DNA of 64,000 nucleotides. Origin: Carya illinoinensis (Eukaryota > Streptophyta > Magnoliopsida > Fagales > Juglandaceae). Where the stretch lies: positions 26,387,501 through 26,451,500 of the forward strand of contig NC_056760.1 of NCBI RefSeq assembly GCF_018687715.1. The letters are read 5' to 3'. A program made the position numbers and the translations under genes. The notes under the pieces were generated by a model, which ran no database searches, was not told the origin of the DNA, and saw only the letters and a list, made by a program, of their open reading frames with translations. Shown here piece after piece: positions 10,901 to 22,194 of the stretch (within the stretch, counting starts at the first letter, position 1; each line of letters begins with the position of its first letter).

Positions 10901-13900
10901 AATTTCAAAGGTGGTAGCAAACCGTATGACATTCCATGGCATGACTTTCTATCTTCCATCTCTAGTGCTTCTTGCCAAAGATGATCCTTGATCCTATTTC
11001 ATTGACCTCTTTATTCTTGTTTTCTCTCTTTATTCTTAGTTGTTCTGTTAGTTTTCTATTGTGGTTTGTTTTGTGTGATGGGATTGTATTGGAAGCTACG
11101 TATTGAGCAGAAATTTTTTGATTTGAGAAAAGAGAATGCTAGTTGGTGGAGGATTACTGAGTATAGTCGGAAGGTCACTAAGTTAATTTCCATTGATGCT
11201 GATGCTGTGGTTTGGTTAGCTTGTGCTGTGGGAGATGGTTTAGAGGTTGTTGGGTCTAGTGAGTTTTTTAAAACTCGTAGGATTGGGAATCAAGTTTTGG
11301 TTGTTCAAAGAGGTGTAAATAGACATGGTAGGGTTTTGTCTGTATCGGAGTTTGGTCATGATAAAAGAAGGGGTTTCATTGTTGTTCCAGAAGGTGTGAA
11401 GGGAGAGGGGTGGAAGAGGTTTGGAGATTTGTTGAGAGAAGTTGTCCCTTTTTCCCCTGTTCAACATGCAAAAAACAGGGGTCCCGTGAGGTTGCATCTA
11501 ATCCAATTGTTGTAGGGAGTCGTAAGGGTACATTTGTTGAGGTTGTGAAGAAGTCGCTGCCGTGTATGGAGGGGAATAAGGTGGTTAGAGGTAAGTCTGG
11601 TGAGATGATTTTGATGCTGGGAGAGTAGCTGCAGAAGTTTATTCATCTTCTTAAAGGTGATGGTTCGAATTCCGTAGTTGGTTTATCAAGAGATGGGAAG
11701 GACTTACCGTTGAAGGCTATGTATGAGGCTTTGATGGAAATGAAATTGAATGTGGACTTGTCATTGAGTTGGGTTAAGGTGGGGCTAGGCCCGTTGGTTT
11801 CTGAGTGCAACTTAGATGAGGATTTGAGGTTCGGTCTTAATGGGTTGGAGAATGAGCTGGTTTTTTGGGGGACCGGGAGAATAAGGGGAAGACTATGGCG
11901 GATGGGCCAAATTTGGCGAAAAGCCCGAAACGAGTTTGGAGGGTTTAGGCTAATTCCGGTATTTTGGGTGCATTGGGTTTGGCTTCTTCAAGCTCGATGG
12001 CTCCACCTATTGTTCCGATGAATGCGGTTGTGGCACAGACTTTGTCACCGGGCTTAGGCGATCCTTCTGGGGATTCTCCGAACAAGGTTCTATCATCGGT
12101 GGTGGAGGAGGGTGTTTTAGAAGTTCGTGAGGAAGGAAATGATGAGTTTTCACAAACGGAAGATATGGAAGAAGGGGAGTTGGTTGAAAATCATAATGGG
12201 GGTTCTCTCAATCAAGTAGATTTGTTAATCTCTTTGAATCCTGTTGTCCCTTCAAAGATTATTGGTTCTTTGTGCTCTGAGAAGCCTTTGGAAATGGTTG
12301 GGGGTCATGCAGGAATTCAGAATTTGGAAATGGTAGGGGGTGTCGTGGGAGATTTTGATGATTCTGTAGTGGTTTTGAAGGAAATCCAACAGTTGGCCAG
12401 TTTTTCTGAGTCTGTGCAGCGGGATGGGTCCTTACAGTTGGTGGTTAGAGAGGCTGGGGGTGATAAAGATGACATTGGCACTGTTCATTTATGTTCTATT
12501 CATCCGAATCAAAATTCTATCTTCGGATTAGGTGTTTAAAAAAGTGGAAGAATTAGAGGAGTTTTTGTGAATATCATGTGTAGGGTATGAAGAGAGTTTA
12601 AGGCTCTTCTTATTGCTACTGAAGCTGGTAGATCCACTGTTGTAAAGTCAGCAGTGAAAAGGGACGGAGCTGAAGCGGTTAAAAAGTTCCATTAATTATG
12701 ATTTCAAGGAGGGAAGCGTGGGGAGGAGTAGGTTGAAAGGGATGGGGTCTTTGTCTTCTAATGAAGCCTAAAATCCTCTCTTGGAATGTAAGGGGGGTCA
12801 ATGATGTTAACAAACGTCTTCATATTAGATGTCTTCTTCGAAGTTGGAAAGTTGACATTGTTTGTCTTCAAGAGACAAAGCTGTGTTTTATAGATAGACA
12901 TATTATTCGTAGTTTGTGGGGTGATGTTATTTAGCTTCTTTGGGTGCTTTTGGATGTGTTTTGATGATGTGGGATAAGAGAGTGGTAGAGTTGGTAGAGG
13001 AGTGCATTGGGGATTACTTAGTGGCGGTTTCTTTCAAAAATATTGAGGATGGGTGAGGTGGGCTTGCACGGGAGTTTATGGGCCTAACTTAGATTGTGAT
13101 AGATGTTTTTGTGGGAGGAATTGGTGGGTTTGTATTCTTTATGTGATTTACCTTGGTGTTGGTGTGGTGATTTTAATATTTTTTGGTTTCTTAGTGAGAG
13201 AGGGGCTACATCGTCAACAGTTTCTATGCAGGATTTTTTGGAACTGATTTTTGAGTTGAATCTTGTGGATCTCCCTTTAGTAGGGGGCTTATACTTGGTC
13301 TAATAGTAGATGGGGGTCAAGATTGGATAGATTTTTAGTTTAGTCTTCATGGGTGTCTCATTACCCGAACCTATGTCAGAAGAGGCTGGCTTGTGTTGGT
13401 TTTGACCATTTTCCTATTTCGCTTGATTGTGGGGGCATTCATGGGGGTAAACGCTATTTCAAATTTGAGAATATGTGGCTTTAAGTTGATGGATTTGTGG
13501 ACAAGGTTAGGAGTTGGTGGTCCTCTTATTCTTTTTCTGGTCCTTCTAGCTTTATTGTTTCTGGAAAATTAAAAGCTCTTAAATATGATTTGAAGAAGTG
13601 GAATGATGAAGTCTTTAGACTTACGGAAGTGCAGAAAAATCTTCTTTGGGATGAGTTGCATGCGTTGGAGGAAGGGGCTAATAACGAGGATTCCTTCTAA
13701 GGAAAAATGAGGCTGTGGCTGAAATTGAGAAGGTTTTATTGATGGAAGAAATTTCTTGGGGGCAAAAATCTAGGGTGTTGTGGCTGAAGGAGGGGGATAA
13801 ATGTACCAAATTTTTTCATAAGATGGCTAATCCACATAGGCATAATAATGCCAATGAAGTCCTCCATTCAGGCTCTAATGTATGACAACCACCCGAAGAG

Positions 13901-16900
13901 ATTCAAGATCATATTGTGAAGTTTTATGAAGAGCTTCTTGTTGAAAATGCTGAGTGGCGACCCAAGCTTGATGGCTTGAGCTTTGACCAACTGGACTCTA
14001 ATGCTGTAAACTGGTGAAGATTGTGGGTGCTTATGAGTTGAAAGATTTTCGTCCTATTAGTCTAGTAGGAGGGATTTATAAAATTATTTCAAAGGTGTTA
14101 GCAAACCGTATGAGTATGGTGATGGATAAAATCATTTCTAAGCCTCAAAATGCTTTCGTTCGGGGTAGGCAAATTTTGGATTCTGTTTTGATTGCTAATG
14201 AGTGTTTGGACAACCGTTTGAATGATGGTATACTGCGGGTTCTTTGCAAGCTGGACATGGAAAATGCATATGATCATGTATGCTGGGATTTTCTTTTCTA
14301 TATGCTTAGAAGGTGTGGTTTTGGGGATAGGTGGTGTGGATGGATTAAATATTGTGTTACAACTACCCGGTTTTCTGTTTTCGTAAATGGTATCTCTTGT
14401 GGTTTTTTAAAGTTTTTGCGGAGTTTGGGACAAGAGGATCCGTTATTCCCTTTTTGTTTTTGTTATTATTATGGAGGCTTTGAGTAGAATGGTGGAGGCT
14501 GCTGTTTGTTTTTTTGGGGGGGGGGGGGGGGGGGGGGTTCTTGGTGGCTTGTCATAATAGTAATGGTGTTATTTCTATATCTCACTTACTTTTTGCGGAT
14601 GACACTCTTATTTTCTGTGATGCTGATGCGTGTCATATTCAAGCTTTAAGAGCTGTTCTATTGTGTTTTGAAGCTGTTTCAGGCCTCAAGGTGAACTTGG
14701 GAAAGTTGGAATTGGTTCCGGTGGGTGAGGTGAGGAATGTCAACTCTCTTGCAGACTTGTTGGGTTGTAAAGTTGCTTCTCTTCCGCTGAAATATTTTGG
14801 GCTTCCTTTGGGGGTGTCTTTTAAAGCAAGGAGGATTTGGGATGGGGTAATTGAGAAGGTTGAGAAAAAATTGTCAGGATGGAAGTGGCTTTGCTTATCA
14901 AAAGGGGGGAGGTTAACTTTTATCAAAAGCACCATTTCCAATCTTTCCACATATTATTTTTCTTTATTTCCATTACTGGGAGTGGCGAATCGGATTGAAA
15001 AATTGTTTAGAGCTTTTTTATGGGGTGGTTTGGGGGAGGAGAATAAATTTCATCTTGTAAATTGGAATATGGTGATTTGTCCGATAGTGAATGGTGGTTT
15101 GGGGGTGAGAGATTTGAATCTTTTTAATAAGGCATTATTGGGGAAGTGGTTGTGGAGGTATCATAAGGAAGGGGATGCTTTATGGAGAGGGGTGATTGAC
15201 CGGAAATATGGGTGTGAGTGGGGGAGATGGTGTTCTAAGGAGGGTAGGGGGTCTTATGGCGTTTGCCTTTGGAAATATATTAGAAAGTGATGGAACATTT
15301 TTGAGAAACATATCAAGTTTGAAGTGGAGTTGGTGATAGAATCCGTTTCTGGTTTGATTAGTGGTGTTGTGAGAGACCTCCAAATGCTATTTTTCCAGTT
15401 GTTTTCAGTTTGGTTGGTAATCAGCAGGTTGTTGTTTCAGAGGTGCTGTGTTGTGTTGATGGGGCTGTACATTGGAATGTTATTTTCACTAGAAATGCAC
15501 AGGATTGGGAACTTGATGAGATTGCAGGTTTATTGTATTTTGTAAAGATAGGTGCAAATGGGAGAGATTGCTTTCTGTGGAAACACTTGGGGAGCAATAA
15601 ATTTTCTGTTAAAGTCATTTTATAAGGTGTTGTTTGCCCAGCATGATTTTTTTTTTTTTTTTTTTTCCTTTCGAGGAAGAGCATTTGGAAGGTTTGTGTG
15701 CCGTCCAAAGTTGCCTTCTTTACTTGGACTGCTGCATTAGGGAAGATTTTGACGATTGATAATCTAAGAAAGCATGGTATCATTATTATGGAATGGTGCT
15801 TCATGGGTAAAAAGGATGGTGAATCGATTGATCATCTATTTCTTAATTGTGAGGTGGCTAGGGAGTTATGGGTTAGTATTCTTGGTAGAGCTGAGCTGAG
15901 TTGGGTTAAGCCTAAGAGGGTGGTGGAGGTTTTAGCCTGCTGGAACAGAAATCACAACAGCTCTCAACTGGATGCAGCTTGGAGGATGCTTCCATTGTGC
16001 TTATTGTGGTGTTTATGGACAAAAAGGAACGATAGATGTTTTAACGACAGGGAAAGAGCAGTGGGGGATATCTGGAATTTTTTTGTGTCTTCTCTTTTTC
16101 ACTGGTTTTCTGCTATTGTATTAAAGGGAGAGAGTGTTCATGAGTTTTTGTTTTCTTTTCAGCTTTCTAGAATGTAATTAGGTGTCTCATCTTGCATACT
16201 TCCTATGTACATGGGCCCTGTCTTGTTTTATTCATTTAAATAAAGTTTTATTACTTATAAAAAAAAATGACTAGTAGTGAAATGGTTTGACTTAAGATGT
16301 TTTATTGGGTCTTGGGAAACGAGAGAGGAAGTTGAATAAAAATATTTTAAAGTAAAAAATATTGTCAGAATATAATTTTTTGATATTATTTTTATTTTGA
16401 AATTTAAAAAGTTGTATTATTTTTTGTGTTTTGTTTGAAAGTTTGGAATAGTTGTAATGATTAGGTAATAATTAGATGAAAAAGTTGAAAATTTAAAATT
16501 GAAAAGTGTTTGTGTTTGAGTGATATTTGGGAAGAAATTATGAGAACTTATGAGATGAGATGAGGTCATCTCACTTCCCAAACAATCTCTTAATTTTCTT
16601 ATTCTTGTGCGGCTTTATATGGGACCAAGTTTTCTAGTAAATCCATAGCATTCAGTCAATTTTCGCCTTCTTCATCAAGTCCCTTTAGGCATTCTCTTTG
16701 TTCTTTTCATGCTTTTGACTTTGATTTTTGTTCAAAACATTTACTTTATTCCTTGTGGTAAGATTCCTGTTACTGGCGCTGTCATGTTATTGCATCTTTT
16801 TCAATCAACATCCTGAAATTTCCATTTTACCTCTCCAAGGACCTAAACACTGACGCTGATGCTCAAGCAAACTTGGCAGTTGGACTTGCTGGTAAGATCC

Positions 16901-17012
16901 TCTCAGAATTTGTACAACTTTTGTGGCTTTAGTTTTTCTTGAATTTATTTATTGACTATCGTGTAACTTATCCACTGCTATAGATGGTCAAGTCCAGGAG
17001 TTGGAGATGTAG
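4953..17012 (+). CDS. RNH1: RNase H1-like protein with hybrid-binding (viroplasmin-type) domain
   Basis: Cleaves the RNA strand of RNA-DNA hybrids (R-loops). Exons read by eye: 4953-5294, 6344-6502, 7088-7171, 7972-8067, 8319-8411, 8480-8623, 10496-10603, 16840-16891, 16984-17012. All introns are GT-AG and the product is 368 aa. Residues 1-75 are basic and Ser/Arg-rich with RCYSS, like an organelle-targeting peptide. Residues 89-136 ([11 protein letters not shown]...YKGYSL) form the hybrid-binding domain. The RNase H fold is at about 228-360 with all four acidic residues: D235 ([10 protein letters not shown]), E275 (NNVAEYRAL), D299 (KGDSKL), D349 (DADAQAN). Plants have nuclear, mitochondrial and plastid forms. 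The leader suggests an organelle form, closest in style to the mitochondrial RNH1B; this is inferred. Intron 7 is 6.2 kb because of transposon insertions, with no coding damage. Confidence 0.93.
7672..7694 (+). repeat. Poly-C tract of 23 bases in RNH1 intron 3
   Basis: An uninterrupted run of C follows TTGTTG. Such runs are rare in plant introns and are often mis-sized in assemblies. The rest of intron 3 (7172-7971) shows nothing else I can name. Confidence 0.9.
8785..9230 (-). mobile_element. LINE (L1) 3' fragment in RNH1 intron 6
   Basis: Read on the minus strand, the stretch encodes pieces of the zinc-binding region at the end of an L1 ORF2: [11 protein letters not shown] followed by LWY-like and SFGV words, then a W..P..L.W tail. 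The frame is broken. Bases 8966-9123 match 23276-23430 at roughly 93% by eye, so two copies of the same LINE family lie 14 kb apart. Confidence 0.6.
9663..10146 (+). mobile_element. MITE, ATGAGATGAG family, in RNH1 intron 6
   Basis: It begins TTGTTTGAAGAATGAGATGA and ends in an inverted GATGAGATGAAATGGGG...CCCAAATG. It is a near full-length copy, with ATGAATAGTAGTGAA repeated inside, and is interrupted by a short LINE tail at 9721-9806. Confidence 0.65.
9721..9806 (+). mobile_element. 5'-truncated LINE 3' tail inside the MITE
   Basis: About 85 bases of LINE 3' UTR (CCTGTGTACTTGGGCTTTGC) ending in an A run at 9799-9806. The flanks repeat with small differences: TCTATGAATAGTAGTGA before, TCTCTATATAGTAGTGA after. 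This is a plausible target-site duplication of about 17 bp. Confidence 0.6.
11078..12539 (+). pseudogene. L1 ORF1 remnant
   Basis: The N-terminal part (11078-11515) has the plant LINE ORF1 signature [17 protein letters not shown], a type without a visible CCHC zinc knuckle. In L1 elements ORF1 products bind element RNA. The frame is lost near 11515. Related sequence continues in other frames (11710-12021, 11964-12539), the last being an acidic, Glu/Val-rich linker. Several frameshifts make it non-functional. Confidence 0.6.
12761..16177 (+). pseudogene. L1 ORF2 remnant (endonuclease and reverse transcriptase)
   Basis: It starts with an APE-type endonuclease ([12 protein letters not shown], then CLQETKL; later CGDFN near 13155). 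The RT runs from about 14041 (FRPISLVGG, then [15 protein letters not shown]). The catalytic FADD is near 14600. A GGLGVRDL motif (near 15100) and the C-terminal zinc-binding region ([12 protein letters not shown] to 16177) follow. There are in-frame stops and frameshifts, including one near 14440 just before a 22-base G run (14516-14537). ORF2 proteins perform target-primed reverse transcription; this one cannot. Confidence 0.88.
14516..14537 (+). repeat. Poly-G tract of 22 bases inside L1 ORF2
   Basis: An uninterrupted G run lies between the two RT halves. It follows a T-rich stretch and may be a slippage product. Confidence 0.9.
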
Positions 17013-17688
17013 TTCAAATGTAGGCTGCTGGATGCTTTTGTTCGATAGATATTACCAATACGATGATAGGTTTGCCTTAAGCCTTTGGACTCTGTTTTGC
17101 TTCATGTCGGTGACCTGGCTTTTTGACCCTTAAGAGTGTAGGATTTCTGGATTTAGAAGTCACTGCCACAATGAGCTACGTGAATTGGTGGTTTACAGTT
17201 CATGTTTGTTTGGGCTTCATATCAAGAAGCATCGGCATGATCTCCGCAGCGTGACTAAATTGACAGCATTCGTTAATGCCATAGCAAGAGAAAAGTTGAG
17301 CCCTTGGCAGGAACGAGGTTAAGTACGCTTTGGTTATAATTTATTCACATCAACGGGATATGATTGAACTTCAATATAGACAAATTTATTCAGACAACAT
17401 GAAATCTGTTACATAGATAATGTCAGCTTTATTTGTATTATTAACTGCAGTAATAATTGTCATTTCAAATTGTCGTTAAAATCTCTTGTTTATTGTTCGT
17501 TTCATGTCCCTTTTTTCAATATGCAAGACCATTAAGGAGGCAAATTCATAGAATGGCAAGACATGCAATACACTCAGGATGTGGATCCTTGTTATGGTTC
17601 CCAACCTAAATTGTATAGCATGAAAAGAAATATAGTATCTAAATCATCATTGTCTCCAGAGTTGATTCTAGTGTCTACAAAACCTCTA
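17013..17688. other. RNH1 3' UTR and spacer
   Basis: The sequence just after the stop should be RNH1 3' UTR. No further coding region, RNA gene or repeat is recognised up to the SINE. Confidence 0.4.
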
Positions 17689-17923
17689 GGAGTTGGCTCA
17701 AGTGGTAAAGGACTTGGGCTTGGAAGTATGCTCCCAGCCCCCTTCAAGTCTAAGGTTTAAATCCCATTGAGTGCAAACAATCTCTAGTGGCCATTAGAAT
17801 GGGAGATTTTCTCTTTGAATTATCCAATGTGCACTTGCGGACAACTTTTTGCTGAGGGCCTGTGTACTCTTGGGATTAATTGGGACATTGTTCTTGGACA
17901 CCCGGTGCCAATAAAAAAAAAAA
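17689..17923 (+). mobile_element. tRNA-derived SINE
   Basis: The 5' part has a Pol III A box (TGGCTCAAGTGG, 17694-17705) and a B box (GGTTTAAATCC, 17754-17764) spaced as in a tRNA. A conserved body follows (GTGCAAACAATCTCTAGTGG; GACACCCGGTGCCAATAAAA). It ends in an A run. The layout matches a known class of plant tRNA-type SINEs. No clear target-site duplication was found. Confidence 0.72.
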
Positions 17924-18141
17924 TTAGTATTGACAATATTTTAGACTCTGGTTTCTATGTTGAAAATGGTCTGTTTTAGGGAAGCAAGGAAAATGCTGTC
18001 TTTTAATGGTCAATTTCCACTAGAAATTGAACTGCTTCAGTAAATCCATCTATTTTCTTCTATGTCCAGTAAATAAAACATAAGCTGCACAAATCTCACT
18101 TGTCATCTTCTCTACACCCAGACATTAAATTTAAATATTAT

Positions 18142-18208
18142 CAAAATTGCTAGTTCAGCATTAACAAGCAAGAACCTATATGGATAATACTAGTGAGATT
18201 AAGATAAA
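18142..18208 (+). repeat. Short dispersed duplication, copy 1
   Basis: About 67 bases beginning AAAATTGCTAGTTCAGCA match 23452-23519 with few differences. The sequence on either side does not match. Confidence 0.6.
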
Positions 18209-18234
18209 ATTACTTCTTCAACGCGGTGGTTTTA

Positions 18235-18356
18235 AGGGCATGTTTGAAAATATAATTAATTTCAGATATTTTCAAACTACTTTGTTATTATTCACAAAGT
18301 TTTTCATTACTATTTATAAATTATTTAAAGTACTCTTATTATCCAAACAGAGGGTA
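18235..18356 (+). mobile_element. MITE, ATGAGATGAG family, degenerate copy
   Basis: It runs from GGGCATGTTTGAAAATATAA to TTATCCAAACAGAGG and shares the inverted TGTTTG...CAAACA ends and the family core. Confidence 0.4.
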
Positions 18357-18589
18357 AGAAAATATTAGGTAGCTGCTATTTCTTGCAAACTTGATCTAAT
18401 TTGGCAGTAGTTAGCTAGCTAGGCCAGTAATGGCACGTTAATCAAGCAGCTAAACGCAAATTAAGGACCGTCAAACGTAGTATAAAAGCTGATATAGAGT
18501 TGGGAAAATTGCTGAAGTGGGGAGAGGTTGTGTGGAAGGAGAGGAAAATGTGTAATGGTTGCAACCTACATATATAAAATTAATATTAC

Positions 18590-18715
18590 ATATAGTCATT
18601 TTTGCATATTTTTTGCACACTACATTAATGTGATTGGTTGAATCAAATTTTTTTAATAGGTAACCAATCACATCAATGAAGGGCATAAAAAAATTATGTA
18701 AAGGTGAGTTCTCAT
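18590..18715. mobile_element. Foldback MITE
   Basis: Inverted arms surround ACATTAATGTGATTGGTT and AACCAATCACATCAATG. The interior resembles the stronger foldback at 20101-20249. Confidence 0.45.
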
Positions 18716-18778
18716 AAAATTTTTGTTAAGGCGCATTTAATTTTGTGTTAAGGCTTGTGCAATCTTTCAAAAAATACT

Positions 18779-18957
18779 AGAGCAATGCTACATACAGTCG
18801 TGGAATTACAAACGCTGCATAATCGCTTTGAAAAAGAGTGAGGTCCACGATTAAAAAGTTAGTTTTTTTTTTTTTTTATGTGGGTTCCATATTAATTCAT
18901 TTTTTTCAAAGCGACTGCACGCCGATTGCACAACTACGATTGTAAATATCATTTCTC
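18779..18957. mobile_element. MITE with AATGCTACATACAGTCG ends, copy 1
   Basis: The ends are inverted: GAGCAATGCTACATACAGTC on the left, ACGATTGTAAATATCATTTCTC on the right. Internal arms AATCGCTTTGAAAAA / TTTTTTCAAAGCGACTG also pair. Relatives are at 29055 and 53390. Confidence 0.6.
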
Positions 18958-19149
18958 AAAATACTATATCTACATTATTCTTAATAGAAAGAGGGTGTGG
19001 GAATATGATGATAATTTTGCTACGGAATAACACCAAATGTGTTAGTCCAAGGGTGCACCTTTGACTTGTCGTACCTTAGTATGCCAATATTTTTTTTATT
19101 TTTATAAAACATAAAATAATTTTAAAAGACAATTCACTTACTCCATCGT

Positions 19150-19260
19150 CACTATAAGAAAAACGGACTTTTGCGACCAGTTTATTACAACGAAAAGACT
19201 ATTAACAATAGTCTTTTCGTTGCAATAAATTGATCATAAAAACCCGTTTTTCTTGTAGCG
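19150..19260. mobile_element. CACTA-type MITE, almost perfect palindrome
   Basis: It starts CACTATAAGAAAAACGG and ends CCCGTTTTTCTTGTAGCG, the usual ends of CACTA-derived miniature elements. The arms pair along nearly the whole 111 bases and meet at AAAGACTATTAACAATAGTC. Confidence 0.7.
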
Positions 19261-20100
19261 TACATAAATCGGGATTCTCACTTCTATCTTTCTTCCATTT
19301 TTCTCTCTTTCAATGTAAAAGAAATGGAAAACTCGAGTTGCGCCGTGAATCTTTGAATGCCACCGTTGCGATTTTCTAATGCCACCATTCAAATCTCAAC
19401 CGTAGGTATGTCTTTCTGCCGCTATTGTGATTATTTTATTTCTTTTCTACAGTAGCTCTCTAGTTCGTGATGCTGCTACCACCAACGTGAAGAAGATGCA
19501 ACTGCTAGCTTGAGAAAGCTAATGTTGTCATGAACAAGTTGACATCACTGCCACCGTGAACCCGATTATTCCATCTTGTATAAGTTATATTTGATTACTT
19601 ATTTGTAATAGTTACTTATTCATTTATGAAGAAATTTATATTCAACGATGAAATTTGAAAGCAATTCATATAAAGTATGCATTTGTGCATTTATTTCTTC
19701 AAACACAACCATGTGAAACAACAAAAGAAGGTGGAATGGATGAATACTTGATTCCTAATGCAACTAACTTACAAGAAGGTTGTATAATAGGAACACAACA
19801 CAATGTCATTACTCAGGTTCATACTCACAGCCGAACATTTTATACTTTACATGTTATGATGTTATTTAACAATATATATCATTCATGGCAGATGCAATAA
19901 GAGAGATTTAAGTTTTGAAAATAGAAGACATTAAGAAAATTAAGCATTGCAGTGATTATGAGAAAGTTTCAATGTATCACTTCATTATTGATTGAATTTT
20001 GATGTAATGTTTGTCATATTGGTTGAATTTGAGAAGTATTGATGGAACATGTAAATTGCTTGATAGTCATTTGGCAAGGTTGTTGTGTTTTGTTATAAAA
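19261..20100. other. Spacer without a recognised gene
   Basis: It contains a weak 81-codon open frame (19655-19900) with no recognised motif and atypical codon use. Nothing else is supported. Confidence 0.35.
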
Positions 20101-20249
20101 GGAAAATTCTATGTGCAGTCATTTTCGCGGATTCCTTTGTGCACTCCAGTGATATGATTGGTTGTGTATTAAAAAAAAATTAATTCAGCCAATCATATCA
20201 GTGGAGTGCGCAGGGAATGCGTAAAAATGACTGTATGTAGCATTACTCT
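20101..20249. mobile_element. Foldback MITE with long arms
   Basis: Arms of about 55 bp: CAGTCATTTTCGCGGATTCC...CAGTGATATGATTGGT on the left, its inverted counterpart ending AAAATGACTGTATGTAGCAT on the right, around an A-rich centre. The right end carries the ACTGTATGTAGCATTACTCT terminus of the MITE family at 18779. Confidence 0.72.
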
Positions 20250-21738
20250 TTGTAAAATGGTCCCTAATGGTAGAATAACATTTTCTAGTCTATTGAAGCC
20301 GTTCATTAAAATCTATATGTAATAATGCGTTGATATTTCTTAATTACTTGGATGGTCCTTTCAACCGTCACAATCTATTCTACCTAACATTTTCAAGCTC
20401 TTAAGTTATTTTCTTAATATTTTCAATCCTTTGCATAGCTTTTTATAGAATTATATTTTACTTTTAAATAAGGGAATTTTTATAAAGTAACTTATAAAAG
20501 TAATATTAGTTTACGTAAATACTTTTATTTTAAAACATATATAGTTGTATAAAAAGTTATAAAAATGGCTGTGCATGTATTATTATAAATTGCAAAACAA
20601 GCAAATCGTGTCATGTGGCAAGAGAATAGTAATAATATTTATGTGTTGAAGATGGAAATCTTCATTTTTTTTAGAACTGTTTAAAAAAAAAAAAAAAACA
20701 CAAATCAAGATCTGTTCAAAATATATATAATGCCCAACAGAATGTTCAGACCAGAGTGATTAGGGATTGATTGGGTGGTAAAGTATTTCACCACTATTTA
20801 TTATTTTATTATTATTTTTTATTATTATTATTTTTTATTCACATAATATAGGTCATTTTACAACAATAATAAATCTCATAGTAAAAGTTGGAATTTAGCA
20901 AATCTCGAGTGAAATACATGAAACACAGCAAATCTCATGGTACTCTGACCGTTTTGAACATTTATATAATGCCGATGTAAATCTTCCAGGTGAGTTGTCT
21001 TAAGTATCACAGGGATTTCATTCGAAGTGTCCCTCTTTCTCGTTTCCTTCCTCCCGCTCTTAAATATCACAGGGATCTCATTCTGCCATAGCTAGTCATT
21101 CCCTCTCTCTCTTTTCAATCTTTTGGCCGGTGAATTTCTCGTTTATTCGTCAGCCTTTTCTTCCACCGTTGCAGTTTTTTTTTTTTTTTTTTTCTCTTCA
21201 TGCGTTTAACAAAGTACATGCAATCAGAATTTGGTGATTTCGATTACACATTAAGTGATTTTCTCGTGAGCCTCGGCTGTACAGATCACTTCTCTTAACT
21301 AGATCATTCTTCGATTGATAGGGTTGTGCTCCAGGTTTGCTTTCATTAGCCTTCTATATATATTTTTGCCTATAAATTTTCTTTTCAGCTTGGTTACTCA
21401 GTTTTAATATAGTTTAATGTTCTGGGAATTTGTTTCAATCGTTTGATAACCCTCTAAAACAGCCAAGAAAGAAAACAACACCTCCACTTCGCTGAAGCAA
21501 ATTCGAGTCCGACTCTTAAGCTTTGATTTTGGTTCCAAGTTTATACTTTTTCTTTTGGTTTAATAATTTTCGTGGGTTTTCTCTGTATTCTAAGGGAGGC
21601 TGTTAGTAAGTGTTCTTTAAATTCTTTAAAGTATGACGGAACTGACTATATATTGAAATTTTTTATTTTGGGCTCCCTATGATTTTAGATTTTATTAATT
21701 TGTTTTAATAAAATCGATTATTCTAAGCTTAGAGAAAC
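20250..21738. other. Spacer and possible 5' region left of the zinc-finger inverted repeat
   Basis: AT-rich, with ATT microsatellite-like runs near 20800-20835 and a T run near 21175-21192. Bases 21080-21370 are pyrimidine-rich and look like a plant 5' UTR, but no coding start follows on the + strand. Confidence 0.35.
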
Positions 21739-22194
21739 ATTAGATAAATATGAAGCCAATAATAGTATATTCATTCACAAATACTTTTGAAATTATTTGC
21801 TTTCAATTCCTGAACTAACACTGAAGTTTGTTGGGGAAACCTAGCGTCTCCTGTTGTCTTTCTCTTTTATTAAGGCTATATTTGTGTCAGCTGAACGTAT
21901 TTTCTAGGAAAACATATTCATCTCTTGACCTGTTTAAGAAGGAGAACAAGAGAAGTCAACGAAAAAGAATTAGTGGGTCAATGAGAAAATCATGTGTCTT
22001 CCACCCTACTATAGAAGTGGAGACAAGAATTAGTTTGCGTTGACTGAAGACTTATTCAGATGTCAAATTTTATCAACGAACCAGATCTTGTGGGTGAGAC
22101 TTTGATCAAATTCTTTCATCCTTCTCTGTTTTAACAAGTGTTTGATCCTCTGTTCTTTTATCCACAGTCCTCTCTTTTCTTCTTCTACAAGAAG

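Larger units (their letters stand above)
10903..16267 (+). mobile_element. L1-type LINE, near full length, in RNH1 intron 7
   Basis: It contains a 5' leader, ORF1, ORF2 with endonuclease, RT and zinc-binding region, and a 3' UTR ending ATTACTTATAAAAAAAAA. The flanks are TGAATAGTAATGAA (10889-10902) and TGACTAGTAGTGAA (16268-16281), a 14-bp target-site duplication with two mismatches. The insertion has the same orientation as RNH1. Both ORFs are broken. The element begins with a 28-bp copy of its own RT sequence (see findings). Confidence 0.9.
10829..16592 (+). mobile_element. MITE, ATGAGATGAG family, split by an L1
   Basis: The left part (10829-10902) starts ATGTTTGGATAATGAGATGA. The right part (16268-16592) continues the same consensus and ends in GATGAGATGAGGTCATCTCA...CCCAAACA. 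The L1 at 10903-16267 separates the halves. Without it the MITE would be about 400 bp. Confidence 0.75.

Noticed and set aside
17563..17760. 65-codon plus-strand frame downstream of RNH1
   Set aside because: Second half is the 5' part of a tRNA-type SINE; no protein features.
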